This document shows positions 13,298 through 23,468 of a DNA stretch of 29,103 bases, one piece after another (within the stretch, counting starts at the first letter, position 1; each line of letters starts with the position of its first letter). This DNA comes from a virus. A program made the translations under genes and the position numbers. Under the pieces are notes generated by a model. That model worked only from the letters and a program-made list of their open reading frames with translations. It was not told the origin of the DNA and searched no databases. Location of the stretch: positions 1 to 29,103 of IMG/VR virus record IMGVR_UViG_3300008448_007924, one strand, 5' to 3'.

Positions 13298-13791
13298 GAA
13301 AGCGCGTCGAACTACAGTCTGAAGTAGCTCGGCGCACCATTCGGTGGAGGCCGCAGGATCCCGTCTGGGCGCCTGTGGCCTCCCTCGAGCGTGCTCGCCG
13401 CGCACTCAGGGACTACGATCCTTGCCTGTCCATCTGGTGGTCGCCTGTGCGTAGGCACAACGACGAGCAGCCTGGGCGTTGGCGGGTCGTGCGATATTCA
13501 TTCAACACCGGCGAATGGGATACGGTCTTCTATTGGGAGGGCGACAACGGGGAGTTCCTCGGCTCGTTCCACAAAGAGACCCTTCTTGCGCGGGTGCAGG
13601 CGTGTGACCTGACGAAGCAGGGCAAGAACCTGCAACAGGTCTCAGATGAGGTGGATCACCACAACGACCGCATCAAAGCCAAGCAGAAGTCTGAGGCTGC
13701 GGAGCGTGCGTGGCGTGTGGCCCACGAGAAGGCAGAGCATGCGACCGGCTTGAAGCGCACATACGCGACAAGCAAGGTTGACGCGCAGTAG
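13294..13791 (+). CDS. Hypothetical protein in head-completion region (165 aa)
   Basis: A 165-aa protein. The first 100 residues look like a small beta domain with many Trp/Arg (SIWWSPVRR, GRWRVVRYSF, DTVFYWEGDNGEFLG) and the last 60 are a charged helix (EAAERAWRVAHEKAEHATG). I believe proteins of this pattern occur in other podovirus genomes without known role. It overlaps the previous stop as ATGA, and precedes the head-tail adaptor. A head-completion or neck role is possible but not shown. Confidence 0.7.
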   Translation: MRKRVELQSEVARRTIRWRPQDPVWAPVASLERARRALRDYDPCLSIWWSPVRRHNDEQPGRWRVVRYSFNTGEWDTVFYWEGDNGEFLGSFHKETLLARVQACDLTKQGKNLQQVSDEVDHHNDRIKAKQKSEAAERAWRVAHEKAEHATGLKRTYATSKVDAQ

Positions 13792-13821
13792 CCTTTCTCG
13801 CTACAACACTAAGGGGGTACT

Positions 13822-14802
13822 ATGAACGTCAGCCAATTCATCGCCGAGGTTCAGGATGTGCTCGATGATCCGAGCGCAGCAAAGTACCCCATTGCCTCCA
13901 TCGTGCGACACGGTGACCGCCAACTGCGCGGCCTGTATCGCACGATGGTGGAGGCGAACAAGGAGTACTCCAACTTCACCATGTGTGTGGATGGTGCATC
14001 AGCGACCCAACTGATGACCAATGTGTGGGAGTATCGCCTGCCGACTTGGGTCATGGCGTGCTGCCGCGTGTATCGCCGCGATTCGGATCCGGCATCGACA
14101 CCGACCTTCAGCCCGTACAAGTGGTCGCCGCTGGGTAGTGTGCGCCAGGGGATGGAGATCCCGAAGTGGGTGGCCAACGACCGTCTATCGCACTGGTCGT
14201 GGGAGGGCAACAACACCCTTCGGCTATGGAACCAGAGCACCGCTCAGGACTTGATCCTACGTGTTGCTGTCCGTCCGCCTAAGATGTTCAAGGGGCGCAT
14301 CGCTACGGTGTCTGCGACCACGACCATCCTGTACCTGCCGGCGCCGATCTACGGCGAGGTAGAGCCGGAAGAGGGCGCGTACATCAACAGCGACTGGCAG
14401 GTCACCAGCACCTTTAACATCAACGCTACGCACTTCGGCGACGTGCGGCGCTGCATCTACAGCACGGCGACAGCCTTGGTGTCCGGCACTCGGCAGCACG
14501 AGCTGACGTTCGATTCCGCGTTCACCAACGCCCTTGCAGAAAATGACACGGTCGAGACGATGGTCATGCTGCCTGACCAGCACTGCCGCTATCTGGTGCT
14601 CCGCACCGCGCAGGCGTGCTTGCAGAAGAAGAACAACATCCCTGGCATGAGGGCTATCCAGCCTGAGCTTGCCGAGGAAGGATCAAAGTTCATGACGTAC
14701 GCTGGTGGGCCACGAGATGCGCGTGGGCCGTCGGTGTATAAGCGAACCTTGCACAATCGCGGACCTTTCGACCCTGATCGCATCAACTACTGGTGGTACT
14801 GA
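13822..14802 (+). CDS. Head-tail adaptor (T7 gp11-like tail tubular A position)
   Basis: A 326-aa protein with an N-terminal helical part (NVSQFIAEVQDVLDD, then ASIVRHGDRQLRGLYRTMV) as in podovirus adaptor proteins that sit beneath the portal. The middle is beta-rich (YRLPTWVMACCRVYRRD; TILYLPAPIYGEVEPEEGAY), and the C-terminal part has a helix (CRYLVLRTAQACLQKKN) typical of neck adaptors. It comes just before the nozzle gene, the T7 gp11-gp12 order. GGGGG four bases upstream supports ATG 13822. The name is by position and fold pattern, with moderate certainty. Confidence 0.75.
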   Translation: MNVSQFIAEVQDVLDDPSAAKYPIASIVRHGDRQLRGLYRTMVEANKEYSNFTMCVDGASATQLMTNVWEYRLPTWVMACCRVYRRDSDPASTPTFSPYKWSPLGSVRQGMEIPKWVANDRLSHWSWEGNNTLRLWNQSTAQDLILRVAVRPPKMFKGRIATVSATTTILYLPAPIYGEVEPEEGAYINSDWQVTSTFNINATHFGDVRRCIYSTATALVSGTRQHELTFDSAFTNALAENDTVETMVMLPDQHCRYLVLRTAQACLQKKNNIPGMRAIQPELAEEGSKFMTYAGGPRDARGPSVYKRTLHNRGPFDPDRINYWWY

Positions 14803-15230
14803 TGACTAGCTTCCGTGACAGCGCAGCAACGCGAGTGATGTATGTAGTTGCATCTGATGTGAACCCGTTTTGGCCTACAGGAGCAGCGCTCGGCGACGTA
14901 AAAAATGCATCACCGCTTGAGCGGTTTAGTGTCGGCGATACGCGCACAACACCATCGTCAAGTGTTCCGGCTGGATCCGTGTTTCAGCTTGGTAGCAATC
15001 GCAAGGCGGTCATTCACCGTATTTTCGTAGCTAGCGGAACCGCGACGTCAACCATTCAGCTCGTGTCTGCTCAAGACACAACCGAAGTGTTGACTCCCGC
15101 CTACTCAGCGGCAACCACTGGAACTGTGTACGACTTCTCGCCTGGTTTCATTGTGCAAGGCGGCTTTGCCGTCTTCATGGGGACAGCGAGTTCTACTGTT
15201 CACATCGTCTACAGTCTCCTCGAGAACTGA
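14802..15230 (+). CDS. Small beta-rich structural protein (142 aa)
   Basis: A 142-aa Ser/Thr/Val/Ala-rich protein of likely beta structure (KAVIHRIFVASGTATSTIQLV; GGFAVFMGTASSTVHIVYSLL), consistent with a small virion or attachment component. ATG 14802 shares bases with the adaptor stop (TGATG), and a GTG at 14793 is a less likely start. Its stop lies one base before the giant gene's GTG. No family is recognised. Confidence 0.7.
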   Translation: MTSFRDSAATRVMYVVASDVNPFWPTGAALGDVKNASPLERFSVGDTRTTPSSSVPAGSVFQLGSNRKAVIHRIFVASGTATSTIQLVSAQDTTEVLTPAYSAATTGTVYDFSPGFIVQGGFAVFMGTASSTVHIVYSLLEN

Positions 15231-15231
15231 T

Positions 15232-18200
15232 GTGGCAGCACAGAACTTTGATCGGCCTGAGTATCGTGAAGTCCGGCAGAAGGATCTGTCGGGCGGCGTC
15301 AATGACTACCTGAACGAAAACGTCATCAAGGACACGGAGACGCCGAATGCGCTCAACGTGGACTTTGATCGAGCTTCAGTAGACACCGCGCAAGGGTCCA
15401 TCAAGTTCAACAACCAAACTGCGCCTTCTGCTGCAATTCGCACGAAGAGCCTAAAGGGACAGCAGCCGCTGACGGTATTGTCTGCCCCTCTGCAAAAGGT
15501 CATTGCGGGTTCACTCGATACGCGCAACATCGATGTGCCCATGCGCGGATACGGCTACTTGCCGTACACGCAAGAGACAGACATCGGCGGTGACTTCTTC
15601 GAGAACCGCACGAGTGCAGCGGTGACGACAGTCATTGCTAGCCAGTATCACTTCTATGCTCGGCGTGGTCGCAGCTTTGAATTCAATGTTAGCGTCCGCA
15701 TCCCTGAGCACGAGAAGCTGTTTGACGTAGAGGTCAAGGGTGCTAACGCACCGGCTGTTCCAGCGCTTCCGATGATCCCGCCAAACGGGTTCGATGAAGC
15801 GCTCGACGAAACCTTTATCGTTCTCCAGAAGGGGGGTGATCGTCTAGCTCCGATGTCTTGGGCTTTAGGCATTACCAATATCGGTAATGGCTATGGCCTC
15901 AAGCTGGCGCAACAGCCGCGTCCCACAAACTACGCGCTGGTATTCATGTGGTACGACAACGCCCAGTGGGGTTGCGTCGATCCACAGAAGGTCAAGTACA
16001 ACCTCACCTCTGGCCAAAACAACACTGGCGCTGCCACGCAGAACGCCACGATGGCGTATCGAGCGGTCGTCATTCACCGCTACGTTGAGCCTGGTAAGAG
16101 CTATCACATTGCTGTTCAGTTGTCGCGTGATAGTGGAACGCCAGCAGACTTGAACGGCACAACGCATACCGCCGGCACTTGGAACGCAGACGGCAAGTTT
16201 GCTGTCCATGTGACGGATGACTACGGCAACTTCACCAGCCATACCTACACGGACACAGCTCCTCCCTCACAGGTTGGTCTTGAGGTTTGCCGTGGGCCGT
16301 TGGACTCGCTGTCGTACTTGTGCCGCTACGGCATCCGCTTCAGTGGTCGCGACGCAATGTTCCTTGGCTTGGGCATGCGGTTCACGCCGTGGGACCATGC
16401 CGGATTCATTCCGTTTGGTCACGACTCCGCCTGTATGCGAAGCGGCGGTATGGCTTTGACGGATCGTTCTGCGCAGACATACGCCACCTTGCTGTCGACT
16501 CCGACAACTGGCTATGTCGGTGTTCAGCATACGTCTGGCAACTCGTACATTGATTTGCCAGCGGCTGATCCGTACATGCAGATCGGTACGGGTGTTGGAA
16601 GCCGCGATCCAATGGCTGTTGCGGATACGACAACGGCCAATCTGTATACCGTTTGGACTGGACTTCAGTACAACCTGAATGCACTGCGCGGCTACAGGCT
16701 AGTAACAGGTGCTTCGTATACGGGTGGATCCGGCGCTCGTCTTACGATCTTGGATGCAACAGCACTTGGGCAGGTCAACATCCTTGATGGAGCTGACACA
16801 TCCAAGTTTGGAAACTTTGGTGGTTCCGGCGCCCCCAACACCTGTGCTGTTCAATGTTTCCGCTGGAACCAGCGTGATCTAGATATCGGCAATGTGCGCA
16901 TCTACAGCACGCTGCGCGACTACACCAGCATTACGACGCTCAACGGGATTGCCGTATACACAGACGTGGTGACACGCACGCGACGGAGTCTTGGCATGAG
17001 CCTAGACCTTCGCGACGATCTCGAACCGAACGTTGCGAACTTGATTGCCTATTGGCCGTGTGACGACTCAGGCGGCGCAGTGCTGCACGAGAAAGTCATT
17101 GGCGGGTTGCGGCACGGATTCCTGTGCCCGATGCAAAACGCTATTGTCCCGTCTGGCCAGCGTGGATCAAACATGCTATTCATGTCCGGCGAGGGCGAAG
17201 CAATGGTGCTCGACCTGTCGGAGAACGAGACGTTCAAAACTCAGATCCGGCGCATGCTAACGCAGCCTGATCAAGGGTTTGGCTTCGAGGTTAGCCTTGT
17301 CGAGACTGAGGCGTTCTACGGGGTCTACACCCGAGAGGCTGCATCTCAGTTCTCTGATGACAGCACTTTGACGTCTGCCATCTTCATGCGCCCAGTCGGT
17401 ACACCTGACTTGGTGCAATGGGATGTCAAGGACAGCGACACTGGTCGCACATCTCGGCCTCGTCAACTGTTGACGTTGAGCCATCGCGCTGTGCTGCCAG
17501 AGAACAGCAATACGCCATGTGAGTTTGCTCAAGGCTTTGGCGTAGAAGTCGCGTCATTCTCTGACAGCCAAGACTACAACCCGTCGCAGCCACACGCGCT
17601 CGCTCCTTGGTATCTGCCGTTCAGCGTGGGAAACTTGGCAATGACCAACCGCTACGACAAGTACGCTGGTTGGGTTGGTAAGCGCATCACGATCCAGGTT
17701 GGCATTCAGAACTACAATGCCACTGCGGACACGTACGATGTGTACATCGCACTGTCGCCCAAGTCGACGATCAAGCCGGTCTCAGGTGATCCTGACGATG
17801 TTGAGTTCTCGTACTGGACTGACACGGAGGCCAACAGTTCTGGTGGCACTTACAACGTGCAGTTCTTGGATGGTCCGCAGATGCGGATCTCAAAGAAAGA
17901 TCTTGAGCGCACAGTCCTGACCGTTGGCGGTCGATGGGATTGCAAGCCCAAGCCTAGCGCAACCAAAGCACTAGGCATTCACGAGATCAGTGCTCGTTTG
18001 CTCGTAGATGAAGTTCGCTGGTTTGCTACGACTCCTGCTGGCGCATTGTCATCTGTTACCGGCCAAGCAATCACGGCTCGCAATGGAAAGCTCCAAGGGG
18101 TCAACTGCCTGCCACAGCGGTTGCTTACCGATGAGGATCTGCGCGGCTCGTTAGGGTCCGGCGCTTCTACCGTCACGGTCACGCAAGGAACTCGAATCGT

Positions 18201-21200
18201 CAATGTGACGTCCAGCTCTGTGGCCAATGGCTCGACTGCAGCGTCTAGCCAGCAAAGCGTGCTTGGCAGCTACCTGTACGTAGATGGCGACACCCGTCCT
18301 GTGAGCGTCGAAGAGACAATCGCAGAACCACTCAGCGACTTCTATTACATTGACGCGGTTAACGCGAGCGGGTCTGAACTGACAATCGCTACTGCTTACC
18401 GTGGAAGCGGTAAGACACGCGCCGCTGCCGGTGCCTTCCGAGTTGTCGGATACACCGCGTTTGAGGATGACATCCAAGACAGCCGTCTATACATCGGCAA
18501 GGGCAAGGGCTACGACCCGTCAGTTACGACCCTTGATGATGTTCAGCTAACGCAGGATCTGTGGGCTAACCGTGCAGTGGTTGGTGGGTATTGGAAACTG
18601 CGTATCTACAGCCCGTTCTCGATTGTCTCCAGTGAAGACGTCGCTCCGTCGTGGGTGCGTGGCGTAGTCAACGAGCGGCGCTTTGTGGATGACGGCGTGC
18701 TGGGATTGTATGGGTTCAACGAGCGCATCTACGCAGGTGTGCGCGGAAGCCTGTATGAAGTTGATGATCGCTGGCGGCAGGATGGCCCGAGTGAAGAACT
18801 GAGCACGTGCTTGGAGTTCAGGGCCAAGGATCTGTATGGCCGAGCTAGGCAGCCGCTGCAATCTGACCGCGTTGAGTTTGACCAAGTTCGGTCTGAGACG
18901 TTCCAAGTTTCCTCGACCGATGCATACGCTACGGTTTGGGATTACTGGGCCAACCTCAACGGTATCAACGAATACCAAGGTGTCATGTGGTGCGGCCACA
19001 AGTCGTACCCCTTGGACAGTGGCGCATGGCGCAGCGTAGTTAGCTCAACGGCTGCTGCGACCACATACGGAACCACGACTGTTCAAGACACAACTCCATG
19101 GTCGCTTGCAGGCGTGTCGCCAGGCATGTGGGTGCAGGCAGGAACCGTCTACGGTCAGGTTGTTTCAACCTCTGGATCGACGATCACTGTCTCTGGTTGG
19201 GTCAGCGTACCGCAGATTACCAGCACTACGGTGTCAAGTACTCTTGGCCAAGCGGTTACTCCGACAGCGGGAACTCAAGCTGTGGTGTTTGTGCCAGGGC
19301 ACAAGACGCAGTTCCAAGTGCGCTACAACCAAGGTCTGCCGCAGATTGCGTTTGGCAGTACTGGACAGGTCAGTGCGGGAGTGCGCCCTGAAAAAGGTCT
19401 ATTCGTTGCAACCGCAGACATCGTTGTGTCTACGGACGAATGGCACCACGTGCGCTGGGTAGCGCCGACAATCACAAGCGGTAGTCAGTATCTGAAAGTG
19501 CCGCTGTGCTATGTCAACGGCAAGAAGGTTCCAGTCCGTGTCAACGCATCGGAGTTAAGTGCGCCGGCAGGTGCATGGATCAGTACAGCGAACCTTGTCT
19601 CGCTTGCCGGTAACTCGGCTCAGAACTCGACGATGGCGATTGGCGCTCTTCGCGACTCGTACTCGGTAGCCGATCCATCGCAGTCGAGCTTCTCTTCTAG
19701 CCTGAAGGTTGTTCAGCCGGCACGCTACACAGGTTGGGTTCACAGCCTAGATGGAACGCTTGGCCGTTCGACTATCTACCGCAAGCCGTGGACTGGAACG
19801 GACTACTCGAACTTCGATCCGTACAGCGTCACATACCAAGACCCTGGTAGCTCAACTTCGTTCTTGATCTTCGACATTGATCAAGGCGTCGGACATAAGG
19901 TTCGTAACGAAGCAGCTCAAAGCTATGGCATCATCTACAGCCATCCGTTCATCTCGCTGACACATTCGACTGGCGACTATTCCAACCAGTGGACGTTCGC
20001 TGAAAACGGATCCCAAGTCTACGCCACTAACGGCGGTCGTCCTGTTGTCGTCATCGACACCGACAAGAAGAAGACGCCATATGCCCTTGAGTCTGGAGTC
20101 CCTGCTCCTAACGTAGAGCTGGACTTTACGACAACACGCTTCCCGCTGTTTGCATACAGCAGCCAAACGCCGACAGAGCAGAAGGATCCTCTGCCTGCCG
20201 GCAAGGACGTGTTCATCGTCAACAACATCGGCAACTCGTATCTAGAGCAAAACCTAGGTACAGCGATGACGTGGTCATCCGGCTCGTTCTTCTACTTCAA
20301 AGCGCTGTGGACGCCCAAGGAGACGTCTGGCCGCATCAACCTGTTCCGGCGTGGTAGCGATGCCAACAACGGAGGACCGTTCATCGAGTGCGTCGATGGC
20401 AAGCTGCGCTACGGTTGGTACGACCTAGCCCAGAAAGATGAGGTCTACATCGAGACCTCGGATGCGGTCGTCACGCCTGGTCGCCTGCACTACATCCACA
20501 TTCGCCACCGCTATCCAGCGAAGGATGTAATGTGGGGCAACTGGCGCAATGCATACTTTGCCAATGGCCACTACCGTAGGTTCACTGGGGCCGCTGGTAT
20601 TGGCGCTGCGGCTGTTGCTGTTGGCGATACCTTGTATGGATGGAATGGCGCAAACCAAGGCCAGTACCGCGTTGTCAAGATTAGCGGATCTACGGCTGCT
20701 GGCGGATTCTTGGTGATTGAAGCCGTACGCATCAACATCACAGAGCCTAACCTCCTTACCTCGGCAGGTTCGCAACTAAGGACAGCAGCCGGTGGTGGTG
20801 GAGATTTGGTGATGGAGCATACGGTAGCTCGGCCATTCACCTCTGTGCGGCCCATGCCCGACATGTTTGTCGTGCAATCGTTCAGCAATACACGGGCAAG
20901 CACAACGAACCCGTACCCGCGTGATCCGCTAGAAGTCACGCACGCCGATAACTACCAGTGGAACCAAACCGTCTACGGTGCTCGCACCGCAACTACGGAT
21001 GCTGAAGAACGCACCTACCTTTCGTTGACAACAAACGATGGGTTGACTACGGCTGGATCGACATTCAAAGCAACTGGGCTTGTCAGCGTACCGTGGCTGA
21101 CATACTCCACGATTGCCGCCACGAATGAGATTGAGGTCAACGTATCTAGCATCCAGGAGTTTGGGTGCTTCCATTGGTTGCAGGCAGTGGGCTGCGTGTT

Positions 21201-23466
21201 TGAGTTCTTAGACGACTCGTCTACGACAGCAGCATTGCGCGGCAAGCAGTACATCATCACTGAGGTCAAGGACAGCGGAGCGGCTGCGGCAGATCGCCTT
21301 AAGCAGATTGAGGTTGTCAACCTAGATGGAACCACACCATCGTTTGCCGCTGGTAGCGGCTACGGCGGTGTGTTCACGGGACGAACGCTGGTCAAGAGTT
21401 CTGGCTTTGACACCAGCGATGGTCCAGACATCACGCAAACTAAGATTGAGTTGTTTGGCAACAGCGAACAGACAACCTTCCAGCCATTCAATGGAAAGGT
21501 GCATTCGTTCGGGTATGGAGTTGATGCTGTAGCTTCGGCTACCGATCTAGCTCAAACGTTTGAAACGTTCGATACATCGCTAGATACTGTCTACGCAACA
21601 CGTGCATCTAATGACGGCGTGTTCACGGGTATGGACAGATTCCAAAGCCCGTACAACTTCAATGGTGCCGGCATCGTTGGAACCTTGCAGTACGAGGCCA
21701 GCGCCCAGTACATCCAAGTCAACGGAGCTACATGGCTTGTTCCGACAACGTTTGTCACAATCCAGCCGAACACACAGCTTGAGGTCAACAACACATCGAC
21801 TGTGACCAGCACAGGCGGTATTGAGTCCAAGTGCACGTGGCGCTACTTGCAGTCAGCGCAGAAGTGGCTCGGCAAGCGCTTCGTTGCGGTTGGCTTCTAT
21901 GATCCCGTTCAAGGCATTGCTGGTAACCCTGGCCCCGTGCTTGAGGTTAGCCCTGCTGGTAATGACGTAGCCAATGATGCTGGTCCCGTTGCAATCAACC
22001 TGACCAACATCCCTACTGGCCCTGATGGCTGCGAAGTGTGGATCTATGCATCAGTCGCCGACGGCAACGCAGCGACCATGTATCGTGTGGCACGGTTGGT
22101 CAATGGAACGGCTACCTACCAAGTGTCGTTCCCTGAAGACCAGATTGTGTCTGGTCCGCCGGCTGAGTTCGTAAACGACCGTCCGCCTCGCTGTGAGATC
22201 GTTGCTTCGTCCAAGGGGTCAATGATCTATGCAGCGCTGCAAAGCCAGCCAGATGGCGTTGCGCCGTCACGGCCTGTGTCGCCTGGGCAGGTTGACTTCA
22301 GCAAGTTCTTCCGCATTCAGGGCGGCAGCGGAGACAAGATCACCGGCGCCATTGAATTCGATGGACTGCTGGTAGTTGCAAAGCGTCGGCTGATTGCCAG
22401 CGTGGAGTTCGTTGGCGGCAACTTCGCGGTGCCACAAATCGTTTCGTCTGGCGTTGGCTGCGTATCGCACAGCACGCTAATCGCGAAGGACAACACCCTA
22501 TTGTTCCTTTCCGACCGTGGCTTGCAGGCGACTATGCGTCGAGGTGTAACGAACCTCAATAGCCCTGAGTACATCGGCGACAACATCAGTACATTCGTGC
22601 AGTTCTCTGTGGACCGCCGGTACATGGACACTGCGTACGCCACGATGAATCGCAAGCGCAGCCAGTACACCTGCGTTGTGCGCACCATCGATGAGGACAA
22701 GCAGAACTATCGGTTCACCTGTGATCTCACGCAGGAAGGGCCGGTGTACAGCCTGTACCGCTTGCCGAACCTGACGTCTGTTGCTTCGGTGCGGACCAAG
22801 GACGGACAAGACGAGGTGCTAGTTGGCGGGACGGAAGAAGGCTTTGTGGTCTGGCTTGACAGAGCAGACACAACCGCCGGATTGATGGGGCAGGACATCG
22901 TTGTCTTTGGCCAGCCGACGCTGACCAACTTCAATCCGAGCACCGCCTCTGCCATGTCTCTCAGCCCTGGTGCTTACTCGAACCAGACTGACTACGCCCT
23001 TGAAGGCATGCGTGGCGTAACAGCTACGTACCTTGATGCCGAAGGTGTGTTGCGGGAAGCGGTGGTCCTGTACTCCTCGTACTACTGGATCCAGTTTGAA
23101 AGCGCACTTGAGGCTGCAATCCCTGACAGCGCTACGGTCGCATTCGGCGTGCAAAAGGTGCACTACGAAACGCCGTGGATGGACATGGGCAATGCCGAGC
23201 GGCGCAAGCTCCTGTGCTACCTGAACCTTGTGTTTGGCCGTGAACAGGCCGGCGAGGTTGTGGTGCGCGTGTACACAGATTGGGACTCCACAAACGTCAA
23301 GGCTGAATCGACACTTGACCTGACAAACGCAGAGCAAGAAGTTAGCCTAGGGGCAGTGGAGGGCAACTGGTTCAAGATGACGCTGGACTCAGTAGACGTA
23401 AGCCCAGGCTTGCGGTTCACGTTGTCTAGCATCGTGTGGCGTCTGGACGATACGGATCAGGTGTAA
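15232..23466 (+). CDS. Giant nozzle-like tail protein with LamG/ConA-like insertions (2744 aa)
   Basis: A 2744-aa virion protein. The first 60 residues (VRQKDLSGGVNDYLNENV, ALNVDFD) match the start of T7 gp12/P22 gp10-like nozzle proteins, and residues about 2325-2744 look like a propeller (GSMIYAAL, LLFLSDRGLQA, YTCVVRTID, DEVLVGGTEEGF). Between are large additions: a first LamG-like domain from LIAYWPCDDSGG (604) to about 940; a blade-like part (YGFNERIYAGVRGSLYEVDD, about 1160); a second LamG (about 1224-1530, WHHVRW at 1404, YVNGKKV); a third (about 1670-2100, HYIHIRH near 1750); a linker domain about 2200-2320. Small beta modules sit inside loops of the second (about 1272-1357) and third LamG. 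It would close the channel and also bind surface glycans. GTG 15232 is chosen; TTG 15151 would overlap the previous gene by 80 bases. Confidence 0.8.
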   Translation: MAAQNFDRPEYREVRQKDLSGGVNDYLNENVIKDTETPNALNVDFDRASVDTAQGSIKFNNQTAPSAAIRTKSLKGQQPLTVLSAPLQKVIAGSLDTRNIDVPMRGYGYLPYTQETDIGGDFFENRTSAAVTTVIASQYHFYARRGRSFEFNVSVRIPEHEKLFDVEVKGANAPAVPALPMIPPNGFDEALDETFIVLQKGGDRLAPMSWALGITNIGNGYGLKLAQQPRPTNYALVFMWYDNAQWGCVDPQKVKYNLTSGQNNTGAATQNATMAYRAVVIHRYVEPGKSYHIAVQLSRDSGTPADLNGTTHTAGTWNADGKFAVHVTDDYGNFTSHTYTDTAPPSQVGLEVCRGPLDSLSYLCRYGIRFSGRDAMFLGLGMRFTPWDHAGFIPFGHDSACMRSGGMALTDRSAQTYATLLSTPTTGYVGVQHTSGNSYIDLPAADPYMQIGTGVGSRDPMAVADTTTANLYTVWTGLQYNLNALRGYRLVTGASYTGGSGARLTILDATALGQVNILDGADTSKFGNFGGSGAPNTCAVQCFRWNQRDLDIGNVRIYSTLRDYTSITTLNGIAVYTDVVTRTRRSLGMSLDLRDDLEPNVANLIAYWPCDDSGGAVLHEKVIGGLRHGFLCPMQNAIVPSGQRGSNMLFMSGEGEAMVLDLSENETFKTQIRRMLTQPDQGFGFEVSLVETEAFYGVYTREAASQFSDDSTLTSAIFMRPVGTPDLVQWDVKDSDTGRTSRPRQLLTLSHRAVLPENSNTPCEFAQGFGVEVASFSDSQDYNPSQPHALAPWYLPFSVGNLAMTNRYDKYAGWVGKRITIQVGIQNYNATADTYDVYIALSPKSTIKPVSGDPDDVEFSYWTDTEANSSGGTYNVQFLDGPQMRISKKDLERTVLTVGGRWDCKPKPSATKALGIHEISARLLVDEVRWFATTPAGALSSVTGQAITARNGKLQGVNCLPQRLLTDEDLRGSLGSGASTVTVTQGTRIVNVTSSSVANGSTAASSQQSVLGSYLYVDGDTRPVSVEETIAEPLSDFYYIDAVNASGSELTIATAYRGSGKTRAAAGAFRVVGYTAFEDDIQDSRLYIGKGKGYDPSVTTLDDVQLTQDLWANRAVVGGYWKLRIYSPFSIVSSEDVAPSWVRGVVNERRFVDDGVLGLYGFNERIYAGVRGSLYEVDDRWRQDGPSEELSTCLEFRAKDLYGRARQPLQSDRVEFDQVRSETFQVSSTDAYATVWDYWANLNGINEYQGVMWCGHKSYPLDSGAWRSVVSSTAAATTYGTTTVQDTTPWSLAGVSPGMWVQAGTVYGQVVSTSGSTITVSGWVSVPQITSTTVSSTLGQAVTPTAGTQAVVFVPGHKTQFQVRYNQGLPQIAFGSTGQVSAGVRPEKGLFVATADIVVSTDEWHHVRWVAPTITSGSQYLKVPLCYVNGKKVPVRVNASELSAPAGAWISTANLVSLAGNSAQNSTMAIGALRDSYSVADPSQSSFSSSLKVVQPARYTGWVHSLDGTLGRSTIYRKPWTGTDYSNFDPYSVTYQDPGSSTSFLIFDIDQGVGHKVRNEAAQSYGIIYSHPFISLTHSTGDYSNQWTFAENGSQVYATNGGRPVVVIDTDKKKTPYALESGVPAPNVELDFTTTRFPLFAYSSQTPTEQKDPLPAGKDVFIVNNIGNSYLEQNLGTAMTWSSGSFFYFKALWTPKETSGRINLFRRGSDANNGGPFIECVDGKLRYGWYDLAQKDEVYIETSDAVVTPGRLHYIHIRHRYPAKDVMWGNWRNAYFANGHYRRFTGAAGIGAAAVAVGDTLYGWNGANQGQYRVVKISGSTAAGGFLVIEAVRINITEPNLLTSAGSQLRTAAGGGGDLVMEHTVARPFTSVRPMPDMFVVQSFSNTRASTTNPYPRDPLEVTHADNYQWNQTVYGARTATTDAEERTYLSLTTNDGLTTAGSTFKATGLVSVPWLTYSTIAATNEIEVNVSSIQEFGCFHWLQAVGCVFEFLDDSSTTAALRGKQYIITEVKDSGAAAADRLKQIEVVNLDGTTPSFAAGSGYGGVFTGRTLVKSSGFDTSDGPDITQTKIELFGNSEQTTFQPFNGKVHSFGYGVDAVASATDLAQTFETFDTSLDTVYATRASNDGVFTGMDRFQSPYNFNGAGIVGTLQYEASAQYIQVNGATWLVPTTFVTIQPNTQLEVNNTSTVTSTGGIESKCTWRYLQSAQKWLGKRFVAVGFYDPVQGIAGNPGPVLEVSPAGNDVANDAGPVAINLTNIPTGPDGCEVWIYASVADGNAATMYRVARLVNGTATYQVSFPEDQIVSGPPAEFVNDRPPRCEIVASSKGSMIYAALQSQPDGVAPSRPVSPGQVDFSKFFRIQGGSGDKITGAIEFDGLLVVAKRRLIASVEFVGGNFAVPQIVSSGVGCVSHSTLIAKDNTLLFLSDRGLQATMRRGVTNLNSPEYIGDNISTFVQFSVDRRYMDTAYATMNRKRSQYTCVVRTIDEDKQNYRFTCDLTQEGPVYSLYRLPNLTSVASVRTKDGQDEVLVGGTEEGFVVWLDRADTTAGLMGQDIVVFGQPTLTNFNPSTASAMSLSPGAYSNQTDYALEGMRGVTATYLDAEGVLREAVVLYSSYYWIQFESALEAAIPDSATVAFGVQKVHYETPWMDMGNAERRKLLCYLNLVFGREQAGEVVVRVYTDWDSTNVKAESTLDLTNAEQEVSLGAVEGNWFKMTLDSVDVSPGLRFTLSSIVWRLDDTDQV

Positions 23467-23468
23467 CT

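Noticed and set aside
15151-15231. TTG 15151 as start of the giant gene
   Set aside because: It would overlap the previous gene by 80 bases and add an unlikely N-terminus; GTG 15232 gives the usual nozzle start right after the previous stop.
15232-23466. Diversity-generating retroelement acting on the LamG protein
   Set aside because: No reverse transcriptase, template repeat or variable-repeat pair was found in the window.
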